Shown piece by piece: positions 55,923 to 63,014 of a stretch of 64,000 nucleotides of DNA. This DNA is from Bacillus sp. ISL-7. GTDB taxonomy: Bacteria; Bacillota; Bacilli; Bacillales_B; DSM-18226. A program made the translations under genes and the position numbers. Each line of letters starts with the position of its first letter. Position 1 is the stretch's first letter. The notes below the pieces were generated by a model. The model had not been told where the DNA came from. It saw only the letters and a list, made by a program, of their open reading frames with translations, and searched no databases. The stretch covers positions 62,001 to 126,000 of the forward strand of contig NZ_JAGGQW010000050.1 in NCBI RefSeq assembly GCF_018613065.1. The letters are read 5' to 3'.

Positions 55923-56357
55923 TTACATATTGGTTAATTGGCCCTTTATTAAAGTTTTATCTAATTCACGTACTTTATCATATGACAGTAACAGTTGTTC
56001 CGGTACCAATGTTCTCCCGTATTCCCAAGCATTCGTTTCAATTTCAGATTTAAGCTTCTCTATTTCTTCATCTTCACCATACATTAGAATCCTAAGATCA
56101 TGTTTGTTTTTTTTAAAATCCAAGTAATACCCAATCACATGATAAAGAATAATTCTAACAAAGTTTTCATCTATCTCTTTAATTCTAATTTTGTTGATAT
56201 AACCGTTAACTTGTAGATAATTAAATTTTATAGTATTTGTCGATACGTTATAACTCATAGGTACAGTGAGATTATTGTTAATTTCATAGTCAATATTTAA
56301 ATGATGCAAATCTAATGTATCTTTTATGATCTTTTCAATGTTCCTTATATAAAGCAT
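55923..56357 (-). CDS. Minimal zincin-like protein with altered HExxH motif
   Basis: 144 residues. IILYHVIGYYLDFKKNKHD followed by EIETNAWEYGRTLVP resembles ImmA/IrrE-type proteases (HEIGHYLD plus a downstream Glu), but the first Glu is Val and the second His is Tyr. It is thus probably not a zinc protease, or is a non-catalytic relative. ATG 56357 with AAAAGGGAG. Single gene downstream of nothing obvious. Confidence 0.6.
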   Translation of the reverse strand: MLYIRNIEKIIKDTLDLHHLNIDYEINNNLTVPMSYNVSTNTIKFNYLQVNGYINKIRIKEIDENFVRIILYHVIGYYLDFKKNKHDLRILMYGEDEEIEKLKSEIETNAWEYGRTLVPEQLLLSYDKVRELDKTLIKGQLTNM

Positions 56358-56602
56358 TTTACTATAACTCCCTTTTAATAACTTACTTCATCCAGTGGTA
56401 TCATTATTTCCTTTTACATCCTACTTTTATATGGTTAAATAGTATTCATAAGTACATTAATATGCTGTAATTATATCTTTATAGTATCCCGATTACGAAA
56501 AAACTTCTAAAGCCATATTTACCATTTCTTTCTACCTCAGCTACTATTCTAATAGTAATATAGGACCTTAGTTAAAATAATTTTAATATCTAGGATTTTC
56601 AA

Positions 56603-56700
56603 CTTGTCTGTTGATTTGCGCTCCAGGCGCGTGCAGTTCGCGAGCGTGCAGGGGAGCCTCCTGGTCGCTTCGCTTCTGCGGGGTCTCCCCTGCCCCGTTT
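56603..56700. repeat. Bacillaceae intergenic repeat, long GC-rich copy
   Basis: Opens CTTGTCTGTTGATTTGCGCT, then CCAGGCGC, and has GGGGAGCCTCCTGGTCGCTT and GGGGTCTCCCCTGCCCCG, which can fold back on each other. Far higher GC than the flanks. Related to 39329-39370. The rest of the 489-bp gap 56358-56846 holds AT-rich DNA and a terminator-like hairpin. Confidence 0.6.
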
Positions 56701-56779
56701 GGTATTCGTTCAGAAAGACAATTAGAAAGAGAAATTAAAATGAACATTGCCGAGAAAATGAACTTTTCTCGACAATCTG

Positions 56780-56808
56780 AGCAGATTCATTGGATCTGCT
56801 TTTTTATA
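56780..56808 (+). terminator. Terminator-like hairpin, plus orientation
   Basis: AGCAGATTC pairs with GGATCTGCT and T6 follows on the plus strand. No plus-strand gene lies directly upstream, so it may be left from a lost gene. Confidence 0.5.
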
Positions 56809-56846
56809 TGTCTTACTTTCTGTAGGGAAAATTCATTCATAGATCA

Positions 56847-58067
56847 TCATTTTTTAACTTTTATTGTCTCGGGTATGGCCTTCCAGTACATAGGGTCTTC
56901 TAAGCCGAGTCGCCAAATCCCGATTCCTTGTAAGTTATATTTTTCCACAAGGTTTAGTTTAGACCGCAGACTGTCACTATTCTCAAACCAAGCCTCGTGG
57001 ATATGGTTTTTTTCATCTACATAATTGTAATGAGGTGTTTGCGTACGAGGGTCCCATAAAATTTCAGCTTTATATTTTGTTTTATGCTCCATTAACACTG
57101 CATAGGAGCTATATAAAGCTTTATTTGCTGTTTTGTCCCAGTCCCATCCATAACCAGCGATACCGAGTAAAATTTTTGATTTTGGGACTCCTTTATTCAA
57201 AGCATAACGAATCGTTGCTTCTGTCCAATCAGCCGACGCCGTTGACCCGGGTGTTGTGTTTGCGTTGTGTTCATCGTAGGTCATAATCATTAACCGATCT
57301 GCAAATAGACCAAGTTTTGCGTAATCAAACCACGGTGACCAGGGATTAGCACGCGAATCACCTGTGTTTGCCGGGACGGAAACCGTCACTACTTTTCCAT
57401 CACGATGCAGTGTATCAGACAATTTTTTAATCATTAGGCTAAAAGAATCTCGGTCTGTCAAATACAAATTTTCCATGTCTATATTAATACCGTCATAACT
57501 GAACTGATTTATTTCATTTCGTAAATTTTGTATGAAAACACTCCGGCTTTTATCGTTATCGAGTACATTACTCGCTACTTGCTTACCCTTCTCCGTGGTT
57601 TCATAAAAGAGGTTGTGAACAACTAGATATACCTTCACCTGTTTTTCATGAGCGCTTAGAATAACCTTTTTCTTATGAGCAGCTGTAACGGAGTCTATCA
57701 GACTGCCTGGACGTTTGTCATCAAGCTTGTACCAAAAGGGTGCAATGATGCTTATATGGTTGAATTGCGAGTTAAATGTAGGTTGAGAACCTGGAAATCT
57801 GCCTTCCTGTTCTGTGTAAAAGCCTAAAACTTCACGAGGAATTTTATTAATATTATGTACCGGAATTCTCTGGTCGTCCGTTTCTGAATAACCTGGATGA
57901 AAATCCTGCATTTTCTCTGGCGATGGCTTTTCGATACTGTAAGTATTTTCTCGAACACTATTTAGACTACCATTTTTTCTTTGTGAATAACTGCAGGATG
58001 ACATCATTAGTAAAAAGACCATGCCTAAAGAAATTATGGTGAAGTACTGATAAAAGTTCCGCGACAC
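56847..58067 (-). CDS. GH18-family lipoprotein (chitinase-like/spore cortex-type glucosaminidase)
   Basis: 406 residues. Lipobox MMSSC near residue 25, a spacer of about 55 residues, then a GH18 barrel: IPREVLGFYTEQ, HISIIAPFWYKLDD, the catalytic DGINIDME and LMIMTYDEHN. The catalytic Glu is present. No LysM repeat is seen, unlike YaaH/YdhD spore enzymes. Such proteins cleave N-acetylglucosamine polymers, in bacilli often spore cortex. ATG or TTG starts near 58067 are both possible. Confidence 0.82.
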   Translation of the reverse strand: MSRNFYQYFTIISLGMVFLLMMSSCSYSQRKNGSLNSVRENTYSIEKPSPEKMQDFHPGYSETDDQRIPVHNINKIPREVLGFYTEQEGRFPGSQPTFNSQFNHISIIAPFWYKLDDKRPGSLIDSVTAAHKKKVILSAHEKQVKVYLVVHNLFYETTEKGKQVASNVLDNDKSRSVFIQNLRNEINQFSYDGINIDMENLYLTDRDSFSLMIKKLSDTLHRDGKVVTVSVPANTGDSRANPWSPWFDYAKLGLFADRLMIMTYDEHNANTTPGSTASADWTEATIRYALNKGVPKSKILLGIAGYGWDWDKTANKALYSSYAVLMEHKTKYKAEILWDPRTQTPHYNYVDEKNHIHEAWFENSDSLRSKLNLVEKYNLQGIGIWRLGLEDPMYWKAIPETIKVKK

Positions 58068-58154
58068 TTATTACACCTCCTCCTCTAATGTGTTTATTTC
58101 TTAAGTTGATGAGAAAAGTTATAATTTATTCACGACAAATTTTTGGATTTATAA

Positions 58155-58292
58155 CTAAACCGCTAACGGTAACTTAATCTCAATCAACGTACCTTCATTC
58201 ACTTTACTTTGATAGCTAATTCTGCCATGATGCTGCTTAATAATTTTATGACAGATCATTAGTCCAAGACCGGTTTCCTTTTCATTTAGGGT
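58155..58292 (-). pseudogene. Histidine kinase remnant (last 45 residues)
   Basis: The frame reads EKETGLGLMICHKIIKQHHG and then EGTLIEIKLPLAV before a TAG. This is the G2 box and C terminus of an HATPase domain. Upstream sequence on the minus strand does not continue the domain (the join is near 58292), so the kinase was deleted except for its tail. The rest of the 58068-58416 gap is AT-rich, with a small CCCATCCA hairpin at 58331. Confidence 0.7.
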
Positions 58293-58416
58293 GGACTACG
58301 GAAACCGAAATCCTAGATAACGAAAAATACCCATCCAAGTTTAAATGGATAGGGCTGTTATAACCTAAAATTGCTTCATTTCAATTGTAAGTTTAATTGT
58401 CTCGCTTGCTCAATTT

Positions 58417-58590
58417 CTATTCTTGATTTGGCCATCTGTCATCATTTTTTGATTCTATAACATGAACAAGTTCTTCTATAATATCGTTTAAACTCATCTT
58501 GCTTGTATCTTTTCTTAAAATGATAGAAGTTTTGTATAGTAAAGTTTTTTCTTGTTCACTCATAAATATAGTTTTTTCTTGTTCATTCAT
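58417..58590 (-). CDS. 57-aa acidic protein of unknown function
   Basis: ATG 58590 behind GGAGG. The N terminus has a duplicated NEQEKT/SEQEKT unit and the rest is a predicted helix (SLNDIIEELVHVIESKN). The good site and coding-like sequence support a gene. Not recognised. Confidence 0.5.
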   Translation of the reverse strand: MNEQEKTIFMSEQEKTLLYKTSIILRKDTSKMSLNDIIEELVHVIESKNDDRWPNQE

Positions 58591-58784
58591 ATAAATTCCT
58601 CCATTTAATAGAATGCTGAATTTTAATTCTAAACGGCAAAACCCAACTTATTCTTGGAAGATCCTTAATAAAGAATAAATAAATTTATCTGAAAGTCTAA
58701 AGATTCTTCTTAGGGTGCAAGTAATCTATGATTAATAAACATTACTCATATCTACGAAAAAAAATATTTTACTATATTCAAATT

Positions 58785-58958
58785 CTAATCTGATTTAATA
58801 TACTGATTTAAAATTTTTCTATAATCATTTATATCTGATTCATTAATAAATCGTGTGTTTAACTCATTAGCCAATAGCAGAATAAAGTCTTTACAAAGAT
58901 TTAACTTACAAGCAGAATTAAATGCTTCTAGCAATTGTTCAGTGCTAAGGTTATGCAT
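58785..58958 (-). CDS. Sda-like sporulation kinase inhibitor
   Basis: 57 residues starting at ATG 58958 (GGAGTGAG upstream). LSTEQLLEAFNSACKLNLCK followed by DFILLLANEL matches the helical-hairpin pattern of Sda (LSDELLIESY, LNLSxDFIxLIExEI). Sda binds the sporulation kinase KinA and blocks phosphorelay entry when DNA replication is disturbed. The C-terminal 18 residues extend beyond the usual 46-residue Sda. Confidence 0.7.
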   Translation of the reverse strand: MHNLSTEQLLEAFNSACKLNLCKDFILLLANELNTRFINESDINDYRKILNQYIKSD

Positions 58959-59053
58959 ACTTGTCTCACTCCACTTTACTCAAATACCTTCTTTCAAGTA
59001 AGATTATGAAGAGGGAATACTCCGTTATAAAATGTCATCAGCAATCAAGAAAT

Positions 59054-59095
59054 AAAAAAAGCAGCGTGCCGTGAAGGTAAAGCTGCTTTTTTTTT
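59054..59095. terminator. Terminator downstream of phaP
   Basis: AAAAAAAGCAGC pairs with GCTGCTTTTTTT; it can work both ways. Confidence 0.85.
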
Positions 59096-59166
59096 GCAAT
59101 ATGGGATATTTATTAACAAAGAAGGGCTCATCCGATTAAGGATGTGTTTTCCTTTAGATATGTACA

Positions 59167-59796
59167 TTATTTACTTGGAGCAACAAGTACACGCACGCTA
59201 TCTTCTAATTGATGGGCAATATTTTGATGAGTTTTTCTAGCTTGTTTTAAATAATTGTCTGTGACAGCTTCCCAAGCATTCAGTGCTTCATTTGTATATT
59301 CAATGAATGCCTCGCTATTTTGTTCAAAAAGCTTCTCAGTTCTTTCAAATAAATCAAAGGCTGAGTTAATTGGAGTTAAATAAAGCTCCTCTAATTTACT
59401 AGCTGCTTCACTTACATGACTTGTTAAAGATTCAGTCACTTCATGAGTAGATTCATTTGTTTTAAAAATGTTGTTTTGGAATAACCCTTTACGCAAATCG
59501 CCATTAAATTTTGTTGCTTGCTCAAAAAGACCCTTTAATGTTTTGAGGTATACTCCATTGAACTTTGTTGTTTCTTTTATAGCCTCTAAATAAAGGTCTT
59601 GGCGTTGTTCTCTATAATCTCTTGTACGAGATACGGCACCTTCAAATTGATCCCAAAATGTTTCAATAAATGAATCCGTAACATAGCTTGGTTCATTTTG
59701 CCCCTCTACTTTTGGAATCTCAACTTTCGGAACCTCCACTTTTTTAACTTCCTTTTTTAGGACTTCTTCTTTTTGATGAATCATCTTTTGGACCAT
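59167..59796 (-). CDS. phaP: Polyhydroxyalkanoate granule protein PhaP (phasin)
   Basis: 209 residues, nearly all helical. The N-terminal repeat VKKVEVPKVEIPKVEG is followed by amphipathic helices (FIETFWDQFEGAVSRTRDYR; LTPINSAFDLFERTEKLFEQ). Phasins coat PHA granules. The assignment rests on the neighbouring PhaQ-type repressor and on the Bacillus PhaP-like pattern. It starts 16 bp after phaQ. Confidence 0.75.
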   Translation of the reverse strand: MVQKMIHQKEEVLKKEVKKVEVPKVEIPKVEGQNEPSYVTDSFIETFWDQFEGAVSRTRDYREQRQDLYLEAIKETTKFNGVYLKTLKGLFEQATKFNGDLRKGLFQNNIFKTNESTHEVTESLTSHVSEAASKLEELYLTPINSAFDLFERTEKLFEQNSEAFIEYTNEALNAWEAVTDNYLKQARKTHQNIAHQLEDSVRVLVAPSK

Positions 59797-59812
59797 CTTC
59801 GTTCCTCCTCAT

Positions 59813-60217
59813 TTACTTTGTAAATTTCTCTATTTTATCCTCCATATGAAACGGAGGTATGTAGAGCTCAAGAAAACTAGAATACATTTTAAAAAATTGA
59901 TCGAGCATAGATTGGTATATCTCAAGTTGTCTAGCATTACTCTTTAAGTACGCTTTACCAACATCAGTTATTGAATAACATCTTTTGGCAGGACCGCTTC
60001 CATTTGTATGCCACTCAGATTGCACAAGATTGTCATTCTCTAGTTGTCTCAATAAACGATACAAATTTCCTTGGTCAAGCGTGTGAAAACCGAAAGCTTG
60101 AAGCTTTTGATTTAGTTCATAGCCATGATGTGACATCCTACTAAGAAGCAATAATATAAATGGAAGGATAAAATTCTTAGATGGAGTAACATTATTTTTA
60201 TTTTTAGAGTTTGTCAT
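59813..60217 (-). CDS. phaQ: PHB-responsive repressor PhaQ (PadR-like)
   Basis: 134 residues of the PadR winged-helix type: FILPFILLLLSRMSHHGYEL, DQGNLYRLLRQLENDNLVQS and GPAKRCYSITDVGKAYL. This is the pattern of PhaQ, which represses phaQP until PHB binds it. ATG 60217. An inverted repeat 25-45 bp upstream is the probable operator. The synthase genes phaRBC are not in the window. Confidence 0.8.
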   Translation of the reverse strand: MTNSKNKNNVTPSKNFILPFILLLLSRMSHHGYELNQKLQAFGFHTLDQGNLYRLLRQLENDNLVQSEWHTNGSGPAKRCYSITDVGKAYLKSNARQLEIYQSMLDQFFKMYSSFLELYIPPFHMEDKIEKFTK

Positions 60218-60241
60218 GACTACACCTCAACAAAATTACTA

Positions 60242-60262
60242 TATATGTATTTTACACATATA
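60242..60262. promoter_or_regulatory. Inverted repeat, candidate PhaQ operator
   Basis: TATATGT-N7-ACATATA immediately upstream of phaQ, the type of site PadR proteins bind. Autoregulation is inferred. Confidence 0.55.
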
Positions 60263-60419
60263 GATCACATTTCGTCAATTGCATATAAACAATAAAATGA
60301 ATAAAATTTAATTATGGATCTATTTTTTGACTATTAGGGGTGTTAAAGGTACTTTTCTACAGTAAAATCAATATCGCGATTAGCTCTTTTTTAATGAATG
60401 CTAACGCCCGTCATATAAA

Positions 60420-60454
60420 AATGGTGGCCTGGAATTATTTCCAACGCCACCATT
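60420..60454 (-). terminator. Terminator downstream of the tRNA-Sec-like gene
   Basis: AATGGTGGC pairs with GCCACCATT, with an inner TGGAA/TTCCA stem; TTTTATA follows on the minus strand. No other minus-strand gene lies between it and the tRNA-like element. The rest of the 60218-60776 gap shows no coding frame that I can support. Confidence 0.65.
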
Positions 60455-60586
60455 CTCTTATTGACAATATTTTTACTTAAAGACACGTCAAATAACTTAA
60501 TTAGTTTGCTTATGAGTCACCCTTAAGGCATATTACTACCAGCTTTTAAAGCTCGTATAACCATCATCCACATTGATGATTTGACC

Positions 60587-60693
60587 TGGCGGGACTTAGT
60601 GGGAATTGAACCCACCAGACCTGGCACGCAGGTCTCAGGCAGTTTTGAAGACTGTGGAGGACACCAGTACCCCTTCAGCCGATTAAAAATCCC
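60587..60693 (-). tRNA. selC: Selenocysteine tRNA-like gene (anticodon UCA) with abnormal 5' half
   Basis: Reading the minus strand: the anticodon arm CAGT-CTTCAAA-ACTG has anticodon TCA. A long variable arm AGACCTG-CGTGC-CAGGTCT follows, then the T arm GTGGG-TTCAATT-CCCAC, the 8-nt acceptor strand TAAGTCCC, G and an encoded CCA. These are tRNA-Sec hallmarks. The 5' acceptor strand would be GGGATTT, which pairs with AAGTCCC using one G-U pair. However, the stretch between it and the D arm (GGGG-TACTGGTGTC-CTCC) carries about 11 extra bases, near TTAATCGGCTG. It may be a decayed gene or an unusual form. Confidence 0.7.
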
Positions 60694-60776
60694 TTTTCAT
60701 TATCATTCTTCATCTTTGTGGACTATTAAGGTAAACTATAGTTCTTGAATCTATACCATGAACCTAATTTTAATAT

Positions 60777-62180
60777 TTACTTAGCAGAAAAACTAAAAAG
60801 CTTTTCTAATTTACGTACAATTTCATCTTTATCCGCGTCAACAACTTCTAGATGCTGTGGTTTATTAAACAATTGACTTATTTGTTCAGGGAATGTCTGC
60901 TTAATATCACAACGTTCGATGGATTCATTAAATTTTGCTGGGTGAGCAGTTGCAAGTGTGACACAAACCTCACTAGGTTTATTACAACTTTCGTATGCAG
61001 CGACCCCACAAGCGGTGTGTGGATCTAATAAATAACTAGTTTCAGCATGGTACTTCGTAATTGTTTGTAAGCATTCTTCCCCTTCAACTCCATGTGCTGC
61101 AAAATCCTCTTTTACCTGGCGGAGCTGCTCCTCGTTCACGACAATTTTTCCTTCTGACTTGAATTTCTCCATTAAGGCAGACACTTCGTCTGGATTTTCT
61201 CCAAGCAGGTAGTACAAATAACGCTCAAAATTGCTTGCTACCTGGATATCCATAGAAGGGCTATAGGTGCTCCTGAATTCACCAGGCTTGTACACTCCAT
61301 CAGAGATAAAATCCTCTAAAATATTATTCTCGTTGGTCGCAACGATTAGTTTACCAATCGGTAGACCCATTTTCTTTGCAAGATAACCAGCAAAAATATC
61401 TCCAAAATTTCCAGTCGGCACACTGAAGTTAACACTCTCTGAACCTGTCTCTTTTGTTACTTGGAAATACGCATAGAAATAATAAACTGTTTGCGCCATT
61501 ATACGAACAAAGTTAATGGAATTGATCGCACGCATATGGTATTTGTTTTTAAAATCCACATCTGCAAACAATTCCTTGATGATTCTTTGACCATCATCAA
61601 ACGTCCCTTTGATGGCTAAATTCAAAACACTTTTGTCATCAACAGTTGTCATTTGTAATTCTTGTACCTTACTTACTTTGCCATGTGGGTGCAAAATGCA
61701 AATGCGAATGCCTTCTTTTCCTCTGACACCCTCAATTGCTGATGCACCCGTATCCCCAGAAGTAGCACCGAGAATATGAATTGATTCACCTGTTTTCTTT
61801 GATACATAGGAATATAAATTCCCTAAGAATTGCAGAGCAATATCTTTAAAAGCAAAGGTCGGACCATGGAACAGTTCTAGCACATACATGTTTTCTTTCA
61901 GCTTTTGAACAGGTGTTACTTCTGGGTGGCGAAAGGTTGCATAGCTTTTCTCGATTAAAGCCTTTAGCTCATTGTCTGGAATTTCACCATCAACATAATA
62001 GGAAAAGATTTCGTATGCTAGTTCCTGATAAGTTAACTGGGACATTGCTTCTAACTTATCTGCAGGAATTTGTGGGATTTTCTCAGGGACTAATAGTCCC
62101 CCATCATTTGCTAATCCCATTAAGACTGTATCAATAAAACCGATTTTATTTACATTTCCGCGTGTACTAACAAAGTTCAT
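60777..62180 (-). CDS. thrC: Threonine synthase (long form)
   Basis: 467 residues from ATG 62180 behind GGAGG; a TTG 12 bases further up lies in the ribosome binding site. N terminus FVSTRGNVNKIGFIDTVLMG and HGPTFAFKDIALQFLGNL with the PLP lysine place it in the long E. coli/yeast-like class, not the 350-residue type of the B. subtilis hom-thrC-thrB operon. It makes threonine from O-phosphohomoserine. It stands alone here, without hom or thrB. Confidence 0.92.
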   Translation of the reverse strand: MNFVSTRGNVNKIGFIDTVLMGLANDGGLLVPEKIPQIPADKLEAMSQLTYQELAYEIFSYYVDGEIPDNELKALIEKSYATFRHPEVTPVQKLKENMYVLELFHGPTFAFKDIALQFLGNLYSYVSKKTGESIHILGATSGDTGASAIEGVRGKEGIRICILHPHGKVSKVQELQMTTVDDKSVLNLAIKGTFDDGQRIIKELFADVDFKNKYHMRAINSINFVRIMAQTVYYFYAYFQVTKETGSESVNFSVPTGNFGDIFAGYLAKKMGLPIGKLIVATNENNILEDFISDGVYKPGEFRSTYSPSMDIQVASNFERYLYYLLGENPDEVSALMEKFKSEGKIVVNEEQLRQVKEDFAAHGVEGEECLQTITKYHAETSYLLDPHTACGVAAYESCNKPSEVCVTLATAHPAKFNESIERCDIKQTFPEQISQLFNKPQHLEVVDADKDEIVRKLEKLFSFSAK

Positions 62181-62356
62181 AGCATCCTCCAAGGTTATAT
62201 TAAAAGTTTTTACTATCCGATAAAATTTGCTAACTAGGGTTTCCTATATTATTTTCGTGAAGCTATAATATATAAAATTCATTTTAATACATAATTTAGC
62301 GAATAGTCTATAAATTGTCGTTATAGAAAGCATATTTTTTCACATTTATTCTAAAT

Positions 62357-62388
62357 CAGGCACCATCCTCATGGGAGGAAGGTGCCTG
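62357..62388. repeat. Strong hairpin upstream of thrC
   Basis: CAGGCACC and TCCTC pair with GAGGA and GGTGCCTG. It lies 177 bp before thrC, just past the downstream end of the preceding small gene, and has only a weak T tract, so it may be a terminator of that gene or a mobile intergenic unit. Confidence 0.5.
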
Positions 62389-62429
62389 GGACAAGAAGAA
62401 TATGTAAGTACTTTCCTTTCCATCGGGGG

Positions 62430-62717
62430 TTATTTTACTTCTCTATAAAGGTTGATTTCTGTACTTTCTCGAAGTTTTCTAAGCTCTGGAACAATTTTCA
62501 TAACATGTTCACTTTTATTATGTTGATTTAAAGCCTCTTCATCCATCCATTCTTCGAGCATAGTAAGGATGGTCGGATCATTGATATCTTGATGAAGTGT
62601 GTAAGTTATACAGCCTTTTTCTTTTCTGGTTTCTGACACAACTTCCCTTGCCAATAGAAAATATTCTTCGACCTTTACACCTGGTTTTAGTTTTGCTTTA
62701 CATACAACTTTAATCAT
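62430..62717 (-). CDS. Putative quinol monooxygenase-like protein (ABM domain)
   Basis: 95 residues, the size of YgiN/ABM proteins: VVCKAKLKPGVKVEEYFLLA, ETRKEKGCITYTLHQD and LTMLEEWMDEEALNQHNKSE. The conserved His and Glu pattern of the ferredoxin-like dimer is present. ATG 62717 with AAAGGAG. Substrate unknown; no partner gene is adjacent. Confidence 0.8.
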   Translation of the reverse strand: MIKVVCKAKLKPGVKVEEYFLLAREVVSETRKEKGCITYTLHQDINDPTILTMLEEWMDEEALNQHNKSEHVMKIVPELRKLRESTEINLYREVK

Positions 62718-62884
62718 TCTATTAACTCCTTTTCTTTTTTATTATTGCCTTATTACGGAACATAGCTCGACTTTATTATAACATGATTTTCGATATAGCT
62801 TTACACTGTGCAATCTGAGGATACCTATTCAAAAGCTTGATATATACAAATTCCAAAAGCATCACAAATAATAGATCAGTCGCG

Positions 62885-62974
62885 ACTTGTACGTATAATG
62901 CTAGTAAATTATCTCATGGTCAATCTCTTGTTTTTTTGTTAATATTATTTTATTAAACATGTTGTACGCATAAG
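62885..62974. promoter_or_regulatory. Two AraR-type operator boxes before araR
   Basis: ACTTGTACGTATAATG (62885-62900) matches the AraR consensus ATTTGTACGTACAAAT at most positions; a weaker TTGTACG copy is at 62959-62974. Their place in the araR promoter fits the known autorepression of AraR. Confidence 0.6.
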
Positions 62975-63014
62975 TAAATAAACTTGCTTCCAAGTTGAAA
63001 GTGGTGTAATCCAA

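Noticed and set aside
56611..57024. A plus-strand frame of 137 codons
   Set aside because: It runs through the GC-rich intergenic repeat and then opposite the GH18 gene; composition is not coding-like.
62181..62429. T-box or threonine leader before thrC
   Set aside because: No T-box core sequence (TGGNACCGCG type) or run of threonine codons was seen; only a hairpin near 62357.
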